Source of the DNA: Synechococcus sp. PCC 7502
GTDB lineage: Bacteria; Cyanobacteriota; Cyanobacteriia; Pseudanabaenales; Pseudanabaenaceae
DNA: 64,000 bases
NCBI RefSeq assembly: GCF_000317085.1
Contig: NC_019702.1
Location: 2,200,394 to 2,264,393, forward strand
Direction: 5' to 3'
The stretch's first letter is position 1. Each line of letters begins with the position of its first letter. The position numbers and the translations under genes were made by a program. Positions 9,228 to 17,051 of this stretch are shown in pieces. The notes below the pieces were generated by a model. That model was given only the letters and a program-made list of their open reading frames with translations. It did no database searches and had not been told where the DNA came from.

Positions 9228-10703
9228 TTATTTACTTTCTTTACGTCCCATCACCCAAGAGATCCCTATTGTCTTAACATCTGGGGGGGTAATTGGTTCA
9301 AGCCCTGCTAATAGCAAAAACTCTGCTAGCTCGGACGAGGTACGATAGTATGGCGACCACTCTAAGATGTGCTTGATCAATAATCGGTCAGGATGCTCAG
9401 GACTAATATTTGTTAGGAGTACGGTTCCTTGGTCTGCTAATTGTGTAGAGATCCATTGCAAAACCAAAATCAATTGCTCATCAGTTAAATAATCAAGCAA
9501 TCCGAAACTATAGATAAACTGTTGCGGTGGTAAGGTCAATTTTTCTTGCCCTTTTGCTAACAGCAATAAGTCATTTTGGATCAGAGTCATACGCTTTGCA
9601 CAACCTAACTTTTCTGCTGCTTGCCTAGTTTTGTGTAGGGCGATCAAGTCCTGACAAATCAGGGTTACATGGAGCGAAGGTATCTTCGGCAATACATCGA
9701 GCAACTCAAGCGCAGCACCACTGGTTAGACTAAGAATGGATGTAGAAGGTTGTTGACCATAGTGCTGTAGAAGTTGGACGAGTTCTTGCCGCCCCTGCCG
9801 TCGGTTTTGGCAAAACTGTGTTGCGAGAAACCAACTGTCAATGAACTCACCAATCCAGCCATCTCCTTCCGCTTCATTAGCATAGATGAGTTGGTTGGTT
9901 TCGTAGCCATCGACTAAGCCACGTGGACGGGTATAGCAATGGGCAATGGTTGTGCTCTGCATCATCAAAGGAAACAATTCTCTAAATACATAGTCGCCGA
10001 TGCCTGACTCCACTTGGTCTAAGTCCCGAAAGGCTAACAAATTACTCCAAGCTGAATCAATTAAAGATTCTCCTTGGCTATGCTTGCTAAGGGAGTCCAT
10101 AAGTTGGGTACAGGCATTATACGTCTGGGTTTGCGCCTGAATGCTCGTGATCTGCCGAGATCGCACTTGTTGCTCAATCTGAGTCATGGTTTTCTTAAAT
10201 TTTTCTACATCATCCACAAGGATGGGGGGAATCTGGCGTTCACTAATATTTCCAGTCCGCGTTGGGCGATGGCTTTGGTCATTTCTTTGGGAGAGTTGCT
10301 CTGAGACAGCGCGTAATCGCTGAGACAGCGTCACGGCTAAGGATTGATAAAAACGGGACGAAAAGCCAGGTAAAGAATTAAGTAAAGAACGTAGGGATAG
10401 CTCTTCGATTACGTCCACTTCGACTTCAGAGGCGGCGATGACTGAGGCACTGGCTCCATCTTGTTGCTCCAACAAGGACATTTCACCAAAAACAGCACCT
10501 ACACCCAATTGGCTGAGGGCAATTCCCTTTCCTTGGTATTCACGTTCTACTTGAACATAACCCCGACGCAGGATAAAAATACTGCGAAGAGAATATCCTT
10601 CGGCGATAATAATTTCTCCAGTGGCAAAGAATTTTCGGATCGCAATCTCACCAAGGGCTTGCCAATCGCTGCTAGTGAGGTAAACTAAGGTTTCATTTTT
10701 CAT
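9228..10703 (-). CDS. Cyclic-nucleotide-binding domain fused to SAM-dependent methyltransferase
   Basis: A 491-aa fusion. Residues ~10-140 form a cNMP-binding-type beta-barrel (FFATGEIIIAEGYSLRSIFI, then FGEMSLLEQQDGASASV). The conserved Glu of the phosphate-binding cassette is present, but the Arg expected in the PRAAT position is replaced (GASAS), so cyclic-nucleotide binding is doubtful. Residues ~130-260 are a helical linker. From about residue 310 a class I methyltransferase fold appears (STSILSLTSGAALELLDVLP as motif I region; FIYSFGLLDYLTDEQ as post-motif acidic strand). Similar fusions are sometimes annotated as PhcB-like fatty-acid methyl ester enzymes; I cannot confirm that. It starts 10 bases after the DUF2236 gene stop, in the same operon. 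Confidence 0.8.
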   Translation of the reverse strand: MKNETLVYLTSSDWQALGEIAIRKFFATGEIIIAEGYSLRSIFILRRGYVQVEREYQGKGIALSQLGVGAVFGEMSLLEQQDGASASVIAASEVEVDVIEELSLRSLLNSLPGFSSRFYQSLAVTLSQRLRAVSEQLSQRNDQSHRPTRTGNISERQIPPILVDDVEKFKKTMTQIEQQVRSRQITSIQAQTQTYNACTQLMDSLSKHSQGESLIDSAWSNLLAFRDLDQVESGIGDYVFRELFPLMMQSTTIAHCYTRPRGLVDGYETNQLIYANEAEGDGWIGEFIDSWFLATQFCQNRRQGRQELVQLLQHYGQQPSTSILSLTSGAALELLDVLPKIPSLHVTLICQDLIALHKTRQAAEKLGCAKRMTLIQNDLLLLAKGQEKLTLPPQQFIYSFGLLDYLTDEQLILVLQWISTQLADQGTVLLTNISPEHPDRLLIKHILEWSPYYRTSSELAEFLLLAGLEPITPPDVKTIGISWVMGRKESK

Positions 10704-10713
10704 ATTTCATTTT

Positions 10714-11856
10714 TCACGAAGTATGACTAGAGGGTTTAACTGGCTCGGGGCGAGCGGTAAGGGCACTTTCCATTGTCTCCCAAGTCATTGTTCCCACAGA
10801 TGTCGCCAAATCAGCCATGCCTGGTACATGACGTTGGGCTTCTGAAAAAACTGATAGGAGTGGACGTATGAAGGGAACAACCCATGTCCATTCAGATGTA
10901 GGGATTTTGAGGGAATCTGCAAAATGATCTCCCAACAGTGAACGGGACAGGGTTAGAGCAACATCGTCAAACCAAGGAACGCCTGATAACTGTTTCGGCA
11001 GAGGCATCGTCCGAAGTGCTTGCACAAGCAATCGCGAATCCTCATTGGGAAAACCTTCTTGGGCAAATAACAGTTGTAAGAGACTCTCAGCTTGGGTTTC
11101 TGAGGCACACAAAAATTCTGAATCCACCCCAGAGATGTACCCAGAATAAGCCCAAAGGTGTAAAATGCCTTCTACTTCTGCTTGGGTAAAAATTACGCCT
11201 AACTCCCGTAATCCCTTAACTACCCCCAAGGAGAGTAAGATGAGTGTGACTGCCATATGACATTGATTAACAGGTATTCCCATCTCTTCACGACGCCACT
11301 GTCCCGAACTCTGCAACAGACGTCGCACCTGAGCATGCATTAAACGAACCTTCACATTCAGCTTAAAGCCCTCACTAAACCTACGCAATCCCCCTGACTG
11401 ACAGGTTAGCCGCACAAAGCGACTGGTCTCTGCCAAGCGTCGAGGAGCGCGTTCCACAAAATTGCCTGTAAATACTAAGGGTTTTGTACCTGCTGGAGAA
11501 GCATACATAAGTGGGAGGCAATATAAGCTCAGCACAGGAGCAATTAGCAAGGAAAGTCGCTGAATAGTTTGACTACCCATCTCGATGCGCTCCCAGTCAA
11601 CCCATAGTGGTATGGTCTCCAATTGCTCAAAGAGCGCTTTTAGTGCATCTGGGGCATCTGGAATGGCAGCACTGCCCTCGTTCAAAAAGCTATTGAGAGT
11701 TCTAACCGCTTTACCAGAAGAAAGCTTTGCTAAAGCCAAAACTGCTTCATCGGCTAAGGGATCTCCTTTAAAAAGAAATTCCTTACACCGTGTTGCCTGC
11801 AACCCATATTCCTGAAATGCCTCATCAAAGCGGTAGTAAGAATGTTTGAATGTCAT
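10714..11856 (-). CDS. DUF2236 (MpaB/latex-clearing-type) oxygenase-like protein
   Basis: A 380-aa protein of the ER-bound oxygenase MpaB/rubber-oxygenase family. Typical segments are VRLMHAQVRR (the Arg/His helix near the haem pocket in the family), then the QWRREEMGIPVNQCHMAVTLI and LRELGVIFTQAEVEG segments with LWAYSGYISGVDSE. Family members such as Lcp bind haem b and cleave isoprenoid or lipid substrates; the substrate here is unknown. It is the first gene of a two-gene operon with the cyclic-nucleotide-binding/methyltransferase fusion, hinting at a joint role in lipid or isoprenoid-derived signalling (inference only). A 15-base tandem repeat lies 27-56 bases upstream of its start. Confidence 0.82.
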   Translation of the reverse strand: MTFKHSYYRFDEAFQEYGLQATRCKEFLFKGDPLADEAVLALAKLSSGKAVRTLNSFLNEGSAAIPDAPDALKALFEQLETIPLWVDWERIEMGSQTIQRLSLLIAPVLSLYCLPLMYASPAGTKPLVFTGNFVERAPRRLAETSRFVRLTCQSGGLRRFSEGFKLNVKVRLMHAQVRRLLQSSGQWRREEMGIPVNQCHMAVTLILLSLGVVKGLRELGVIFTQAEVEGILHLWAYSGYISGVDSEFLCASETQAESLLQLLFAQEGFPNEDSRLLVQALRTMPLPKQLSGVPWFDDVALTLSRSLLGDHFADSLKIPTSEWTWVVPFIRPLLSVFSEAQRHVPGMADLATSVGTMTWETMESALTARPEPVKPSSHTS

Positions 11857-11882
11857 GGAAAATCATGAAAAATTAGTCTAAT

Positions 11883-11912
11883 AATATCAGAACCTTTAAT
11901 ATCAGAACCTTT
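11883..11912. repeat. Perfect 15-bp tandem repeat upstream of the DUF2236 gene
   Basis: The unit AATATCAGAACCTTT occurs twice in tandem (11883-11897 and 11898-11912), in the promoter-proximal region of the minus-strand DUF2236 gene. It may be a simple slippage duplication or a doubled regulator site. Confidence 0.85.
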
Positions 11913-12045
11913 GCGTGTCATTACAATTCTGGCAAACCTCACTTTGTATCGTTTTGCTGGCATAGCTTTCCCTTGTTTCTTATCTACGCCTTTATTTTGC
12001 TCGTCAATTTATTTATCTTTGACTATCTACTATGGTTCTAAGGTT

Positions 12046-13485
12046 TTACTCTAAAGTTTTAATGATGGCTTGCATTTCCTGAGCGATCGCTACTTGTTGA
12101 GCTTCGGAATTAGTTTCCATATAAACCCGCATTAATGGTTCAGTTCCCGAGGGACGTAAAAGTACCCATGATCCGCCTTCTAAATAGAGTTTAACTCCAT
12201 CCTTTAAGCCAATTTCTTTAACTGGAATGCCAGCGATCGCCCGTGGGGGATTAGTCTTGAAGTGGGAAATTACCGCCGCTTTATGGGGATTACTTAAATG
12301 TAAATCCAACCGATGGTTAAATAAAGCTCCCCCTGCTTCCTCAACTACTTCTGCCACAATTTGACTAAGGGGTTTACCTTCGTAGGCAATCACTTCAGCC
12401 ACGAGCATATCGGCAAGAATGCCATCTTTTTCGGGAATATGTCCAATAATACTCAGTCCCCCCGATTCTTCACCACCGATCAGCACTTCAGTTTGACGCA
12501 TTAGTTCGCCAATGTACTTGAAACCCACAGCAGTTTCATAGATTTTCAAGCCATATCTAGCTGCTAAGTTATCTAACAAGTGCGTAGTGGCAACGGTTCT
12601 AACGATCGCTCCTTTTTTCCCTTTATTGACAACCAAATGCCGAGCCAATAATAGCAATACTATGTTTGGAGTAAGGACAGTTCCCTGCTCATCAACAATA
12701 CCAAAGCGATCGCTGTCTCCATCAGTTGCTAAGCCAATATCCGCTTGATCGGATTTCACGGCAGCGACTAATTCAATTAGCTGATCCCCTTTCGGTTCTG
12801 GCATCCCCCCGCCAAATAAAACATCACGGTAGGTATGAAAAGATTCGGCTTCACAACCACAATACTCAAGTACAGTATCTAAATAGCCCCTAGAAGTGGA
12901 GTACAAGGCATCATACTTAACTTTGAGTTTGGCACTGCGAATGCGATCGCAATCTAAAATTGTATAAATAAACTTGAGATAATCAGGCTTTGGATCAAAC
13001 CGAGAAATTAAATTACTGGGAACTCCCGTTGGCACCTCATCGGTTGATCTATCAATATTGGCGACAATCGTATCGGTAATCGCTGGAGTAGCAGGACCAG
13101 CATAGTCGGGAATATATTTGATCCCACAGTAGGGCGCAGGGTTATGGCTGGCAGTAAACATTAATGCACCCGCCGAATTCAGGTATTTAGCAGCATAGGC
13201 AATTACTGGGGTAGGGCAATCACGCTCAACAATTTTCACCGTCCAACCTAAACTAGCTAAGACATGGGCAGCAGCGATCGCAAATTCTTCAGCTAAAAAT
13301 CTGGTGTCATAGGCAACCAGTACTGGACGACTTTGATCGTAGGCAGTGCTTAAATATTTGGCGATCGCCCTCGTAACTTTTCTGACATTAGGAAATGTAA
13401 AATCATCGGCAATAATGCCCCGCCAACCATCCGTACCAAACACAATTTTGCCTGTACCTTCACCAATTACTTGTGTTGCGCTCAT
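12046..13485 (-). CDS. Phosphoglucomutase/phosphomannomutase family protein
   Basis: An alpha-D-phosphohexomutase of 479 aa that interconverts hexose 1- and 6-phosphates; the sugar preference (glucose or mannose) is not settled by sequence alone. All four family motifs are present: the phosphoserine loop TASHNP with Ser113, the metal-binding DGDSDR at 255-260, the sugar-binding GGEESGG at 337-343 and the phosphate-binding RPSGTEP at 444-450. It resembles the shorter cyanobacterial mutase (the slr1334-type) rather than the longer Pgm. The ATG at 13485 fits the family N-terminus (KIVFGTDGWRGII). It is divergent from putA, with about 109 bases between. Confidence 0.93.
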   Translation of the reverse strand: MSATQVIGEGTGKIVFGTDGWRGIIADDFTFPNVRKVTRAIAKYLSTAYDQSRPVLVAYDTRFLAEEFAIAAAHVLASLGWTVKIVERDCPTPVIAYAAKYLNSAGALMFTASHNPAPYCGIKYIPDYAGPATPAITDTIVANIDRSTDEVPTGVPSNLISRFDPKPDYLKFIYTILDCDRIRSAKLKVKYDALYSTSRGYLDTVLEYCGCEAESFHTYRDVLFGGGMPEPKGDQLIELVAAVKSDQADIGLATDGDSDRFGIVDEQGTVLTPNIVLLLLARHLVVNKGKKGAIVRTVATTHLLDNLAARYGLKIYETAVGFKYIGELMRQTEVLIGGEESGGLSIIGHIPEKDGILADMLVAEVIAYEGKPLSQIVAEVVEEAGGALFNHRLDLHLSNPHKAAVISHFKTNPPRAIAGIPVKEIGLKDGVKLYLEGGSWVLLRPSGTEPLMRVYMETNSEAQQVAIAQEMQAIIKTLE

Positions 13486-13594
13486 ATGTTGTTCCTTGTT
13501 TTCTCTGAATACTAGGATAAGCTAGTCTGGCACCTAGGTTTTAATTAAAAAATCAGGATAATATGGGGTATAGAAGTTATTTAAGTATGTAAAC

Positions 13595-16594
13595 GTGGTT
13601 ACTCAAGCTGTAAAACCTACCGAGATCATTAATTCCGACCGTTACGAGGCTAAGACCCAAGAAATTGCCCGCAAAATTCTCGCTGCTAGTAAAGGTGGTT
13701 TTTGGGACAAACTCAAAGGGGAAATGCGCCTAGACGATAAATTAATGGCGTGGGGTATGGGAAATGAAGGTTTGCGCGTCCAGTTATTTCGGTTGATCGA
13801 TTGCCTACCTGCCTTGAAAAGTAAAGCCGAAATCGCCCGACACATGCAGGAATATTTAGCTAGTGATGCCGTTGAAGTTCCCGCTCTGCGATCGCTTCTG
13901 AATTTTAGTACGGATAATCCCAACTCCTTAACCGCCACCGCCGCCGCTACAGCATTAGGAGCAGCCGTAGAATCCTTAGCGAGAAGATATGTCAGTGGAG
14001 AAAACCTACCTGAAGCAATTAAAAATATTGAACGGCTCCGAAAGGAACGCTACGCTTTTACGATGGATCTACTGGGCGAGGCAGTAATTAGTGAAGTTGA
14101 AGCACAGTCATACTTTGATCGCTATGTGCAGATGATGATCGATCTCACGAACAAAGCAAAATCGTGGACAGTAATTGATCAGATTGATAAAGCAGATGGC
14201 ATTGAACTGCCTAGGGTGCAGGTGTCAGTAAAGCTTAGTGCTTTCTATTCCCAATTCGATCCCCTCGATCCATTGGTGACCACAGCAAAGGTGAGCAAAC
14301 CAGTCCGAACTCTATTACGAAAAGCAAAGGAACTGGGATGTGCTGTGCATTTCGACATGGAACAGTATGCTTATAAGACTTTAACCTTGCAGATTCTGAA
14401 GCAGGTATTAACGGAGCCAGAATTTTGCGATCGCACCGATGTGGGAATTACACTTCAAGGGTATTTACGGAATTCGCAACAGGATTTATTAGATTTAGTC
14501 GGATGGGCAAAGACTAGAGGCAAACCCATCACTGTGCGTTTAGTGAAGGGAGCTTACTGGGATCAAGAAACCATCAAGGCATATCAGCAGGGCTGGGATC
14601 AACCTGTTTTTAATGAAAAAAGTTCTACGGATTATAACTATGAACGCTTAGTAGAGATTCTCTTAGAAAATCATCAATATCTCTATGCCGCCGTTGGCAG
14701 TCATAATGTGCGGTCTTTAGCAAAGGCGATCGCTATTGCTCAAACTCTAAATATTCCCCAACGCAACTTTGAAGTGCAAGCTCTCTATGGCATGGGTGAT
14801 AAATTTACCAAGGCGATCGCAGATATGGGATACAGAGTCAGGATTTACTGTCCCTTTGGGGATTTAATTCCGGGTATGTCCTACCTAATTCGGCGATTAC
14901 TAGAGAATACTGCCAATAGTTCGTTTTTGCGCCTGAGTACCAATGATGAACGACCAGTGGATGAATTACTGGTAAAGCCGACCTTAGAAACTGATTCTGG
15001 GAAAAATCGTCACATTGAATTTGATCGTTTTTCTAATGCTGGTGATACCGATTATGCCCAAGCTGACAAGCGATCGCAGTCCCAACAGGCATTTAACTTG
15101 GTTAAAGCAAGTTTAGGTAAAACCTATCTTCCTATTGTGAATGGAGAGGAACTACAAACGGAGGCATTCGCTGAGTCTCTTAATCCTTCTAACTGCTCTC
15201 AAGTTGTGGGTAAAATCGGACTAGCAAGCATCGACCAAGCGGAACTGGCAATGACTGCTGCTAAAACCGCATTTCCCAGTTGGAAGAAATTAACAGCAAC
15301 GGAACGGGGTAATATTCTGCGTAAAGCTGCGGATATTATGGAAGATCGACGGGCTGAACTCAGTGCTTGGATTGTTTTGGAAGTTGGCAAACCAGTTAGG
15401 GAGGCAGATGCGGAAGTTTCTGAAGCGATAGATTTCTGTCGCTACTATGCTAAGGAAATCGAAAGAATATCCCAACCTGTGAAACGGAATGTACCGGGAG
15501 AAGATAATACCTATATCTATCAACCTAGGGGAGTGGTTTTAGTGATTTCGCCTTGGAATTTCCCCTTGGCGATCGCTTTGGGTATGAGTGCAGGGGCATT
15601 AGCCGCAGGGAATACGGTAATCCTTAAACCTGCCGAGCAAGCTTCTGTGATTGGTGCCAAGATTATGGAAGTCTTCCAAGCCGCAGGAATGCCCAAGGGC
15701 GTATTTAATTATCTATCAGGAAAAGGTTCCCAAGTTGGTTCCTATTTAGTTAAACATCCAGATGTCCAAGTGATTGCCTTTACGGGTTCGCAGCAGGTGG
15801 GATGCCAGATTTATACCGATGCCTCAATTCTTCAGCCTAAGCAAAAGCACATGAAGCGAGTAATCGCCGAAATGGGAGGGAAGAATACTATCATCATTGA
15901 TGAAAGTGCCGATTTAGATCAGGCAGTAGTTGCCGTGATGAATTCAGCTTTTGGTTATGCTGGACAAAAATGCTCGGCTTGCTCAAGGGTTGTGGTTTTA
16001 TCACCCGTTTATGAAAATTTTCTAGCTAGATTAGTAGAAGCGACCCGTTCTTTAACCGTCGGTGAAGCTAATTTACCTGCGACTAAGGTGGGGGCAGTAA
16101 TTGACGGCAAGGCTCAAGAGAAAATTCTGAGTTATATCCAAACAGCAAGGGAAGTAAATAAAATTGCCTTAGAAATACCAGTTCCTCATCATGGCTACTA
16201 TGTCTCGCCCACGATCGTTACTGATGTTAAACCTGATGATCTGATCTCCCAGGAGGAAATCTTTGGTCCAGTTTTAGCAGTTCTGAAGGCAGATAGTTTT
16301 GATGAGGCTCTAGCGATCGCTAATAATACCAATTACGCTCTCACAGGGGGAATCTTCTCCCGTACCCCTTCCCATATTGAAAAAGCATACGCTGAATTTG
16401 AGGTGGGAAATCTCTATATCAATCGTGGTATCACAGGGGCATTAGTCGATCGCCATCCCTTTGGGGGATTTAAGCTTAGTGGCGTAGGTTCTAAAGCGGG
16501 CGGGCAGGATTATCTCTTGCAATTCCTAGAGCCTCGTTCGATTACGGAAAATACCCAACGTCAGGGCTTTGCCCCTTTGGATATGCTGGAATAA
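13595..16594 (+). CDS. putA: Bifunctional proline dehydrogenase / glutamate-5-semialdehyde dehydrogenase
   Basis: Oxidises proline to glutamate in two steps. The N-terminal half (~residues 80-480) is the FAD-dependent proline dehydrogenase barrel (KLSAFYSQFDPLDP, GYLRNSQQDLLDLV, VKGAYWDQE, HNVRSLAKA, YCPFGDL). The C-terminal half is the aldehyde dehydrogenase with catalytic Cys793 in GQKCSACSR and general base Glu759 in AEMGGKN. At 999 aa it lacks the DNA-binding ribbon-helix-helix of enterobacterial PutA. The start is GTG at 13595, giving VTQAVKPTE. A small ubiquitin-like gene follows 29 bases later on the same strand and may be co-transcribed. Confidence 0.96.
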   Translation: MVTQAVKPTEIINSDRYEAKTQEIARKILAASKGGFWDKLKGEMRLDDKLMAWGMGNEGLRVQLFRLIDCLPALKSKAEIARHMQEYLASDAVEVPALRSLLNFSTDNPNSLTATAAATALGAAVESLARRYVSGENLPEAIKNIERLRKERYAFTMDLLGEAVISEVEAQSYFDRYVQMMIDLTNKAKSWTVIDQIDKADGIELPRVQVSVKLSAFYSQFDPLDPLVTTAKVSKPVRTLLRKAKELGCAVHFDMEQYAYKTLTLQILKQVLTEPEFCDRTDVGITLQGYLRNSQQDLLDLVGWAKTRGKPITVRLVKGAYWDQETIKAYQQGWDQPVFNEKSSTDYNYERLVEILLENHQYLYAAVGSHNVRSLAKAIAIAQTLNIPQRNFEVQALYGMGDKFTKAIADMGYRVRIYCPFGDLIPGMSYLIRRLLENTANSSFLRLSTNDERPVDELLVKPTLETDSGKNRHIEFDRFSNAGDTDYAQADKRSQSQQAFNLVKASLGKTYLPIVNGEELQTEAFAESLNPSNCSQVVGKIGLASIDQAELAMTAAKTAFPSWKKLTATERGNILRKAADIMEDRRAELSAWIVLEVGKPVREADAEVSEAIDFCRYYAKEIERISQPVKRNVPGEDNTYIYQPRGVVLVISPWNFPLAIALGMSAGALAAGNTVILKPAEQASVIGAKIMEVFQAAGMPKGVFNYLSGKGSQVGSYLVKHPDVQVIAFTGSQQVGCQIYTDASILQPKQKHMKRVIAEMGGKNTIIIDESADLDQAVVAVMNSAFGYAGQKCSACSRVVVLSPVYENFLARLVEATRSLTVGEANLPATKVGAVIDGKAQEKILSYIQTAREVNKIALEIPVPHHGYYVSPTIVTDVKPDDLISQEEIFGPVLAVLKADSFDEALAIANNTNYALTGGIFSRTPSHIEKAYAEFEVGNLYINRGITGALVDRHPFGGFKLSGVGSKAGGQDYLLQFLEPRSITENTQRQGFAPLDMLE

Positions 16595-16623
16595 AAGTTA
16601 AAGAATAAATCCCTCAGAAAATT

Positions 16624-17013
16624 ATGCTTTTAACCGTTTGTGATGAATCAATTTCAGGCGAGAAGACTAATCGCAAGACTATTACTTTAGCGATCGCTCT
16701 GTGTACAGCCGCAGATATACTACGGGAAAGAGTGCGGCAAGAGGTTGAGTTATTTAATAACCAGCAAGAATCTGAGTTTCAAGGACTAGTGCAACCTGAA
16801 GATTCTCTGCGATCGCCTAGGGGCTATAAACTAAAAACCAAACGTATTATTAACTGGGAAGAACAGTACGAAAAAGCGATCGCTGCTTTTAATAAAAATG
16901 CCTTTCTGATGTTGGTGAATAATAAGCAAATTGTTAGCTTGGATGAAGAACTTGAAATTTCCGAAGATATGGAGATAAGCTTTATGCGTTTAACTCCCTT
17001 GGTTGGTGGATAG
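16624..17013 (+). CDS. Ubiquitin-like (beta-grasp) protein with C-terminal Gly-Gly
   Basis: A 129-aa protein whose ends fit a ubiquitin/MoaD/ThiS-type beta-grasp fold. Residues 1-11 (MLLTVCDESIS) and 18-26 form a hairpin, 29-46 (AADILRERVRQEVELFN) an amphipathic helix, 93-104 (AFLMLVNNKQIV) a strand, and 105-129 the LDEELEISEDMEISFMRLTP segment ending LVGG at the very C-terminus. A charged, probably flexible insertion spans ~47-90. The exposed diglycine is what adenylation by an E1/ThiF-like enzyme needs; no such enzyme, protease or MoaE/ThiG partner is in the window. The DUF4132 gene starts 38 bases downstream behind a strong ribosome-binding site, so the two are probably one unit. The fold assignment is by pattern and is not proven. 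Confidence 0.6.
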   Translation: MLLTVCDESISGEKTNRKTITLAIALCTAADILRERVRQEVELFNNQQESEFQGLVQPEDSLRSPRGYKLKTKRIINWEEQYEKAIAAFNKNAFLMLVNNKQIVSLDEELEISEDMEISFMRLTPLVGG

Positions 17014-17051
17014 CAATACAATAGGACATAGATTAAGAGGAGGGTAAATTT

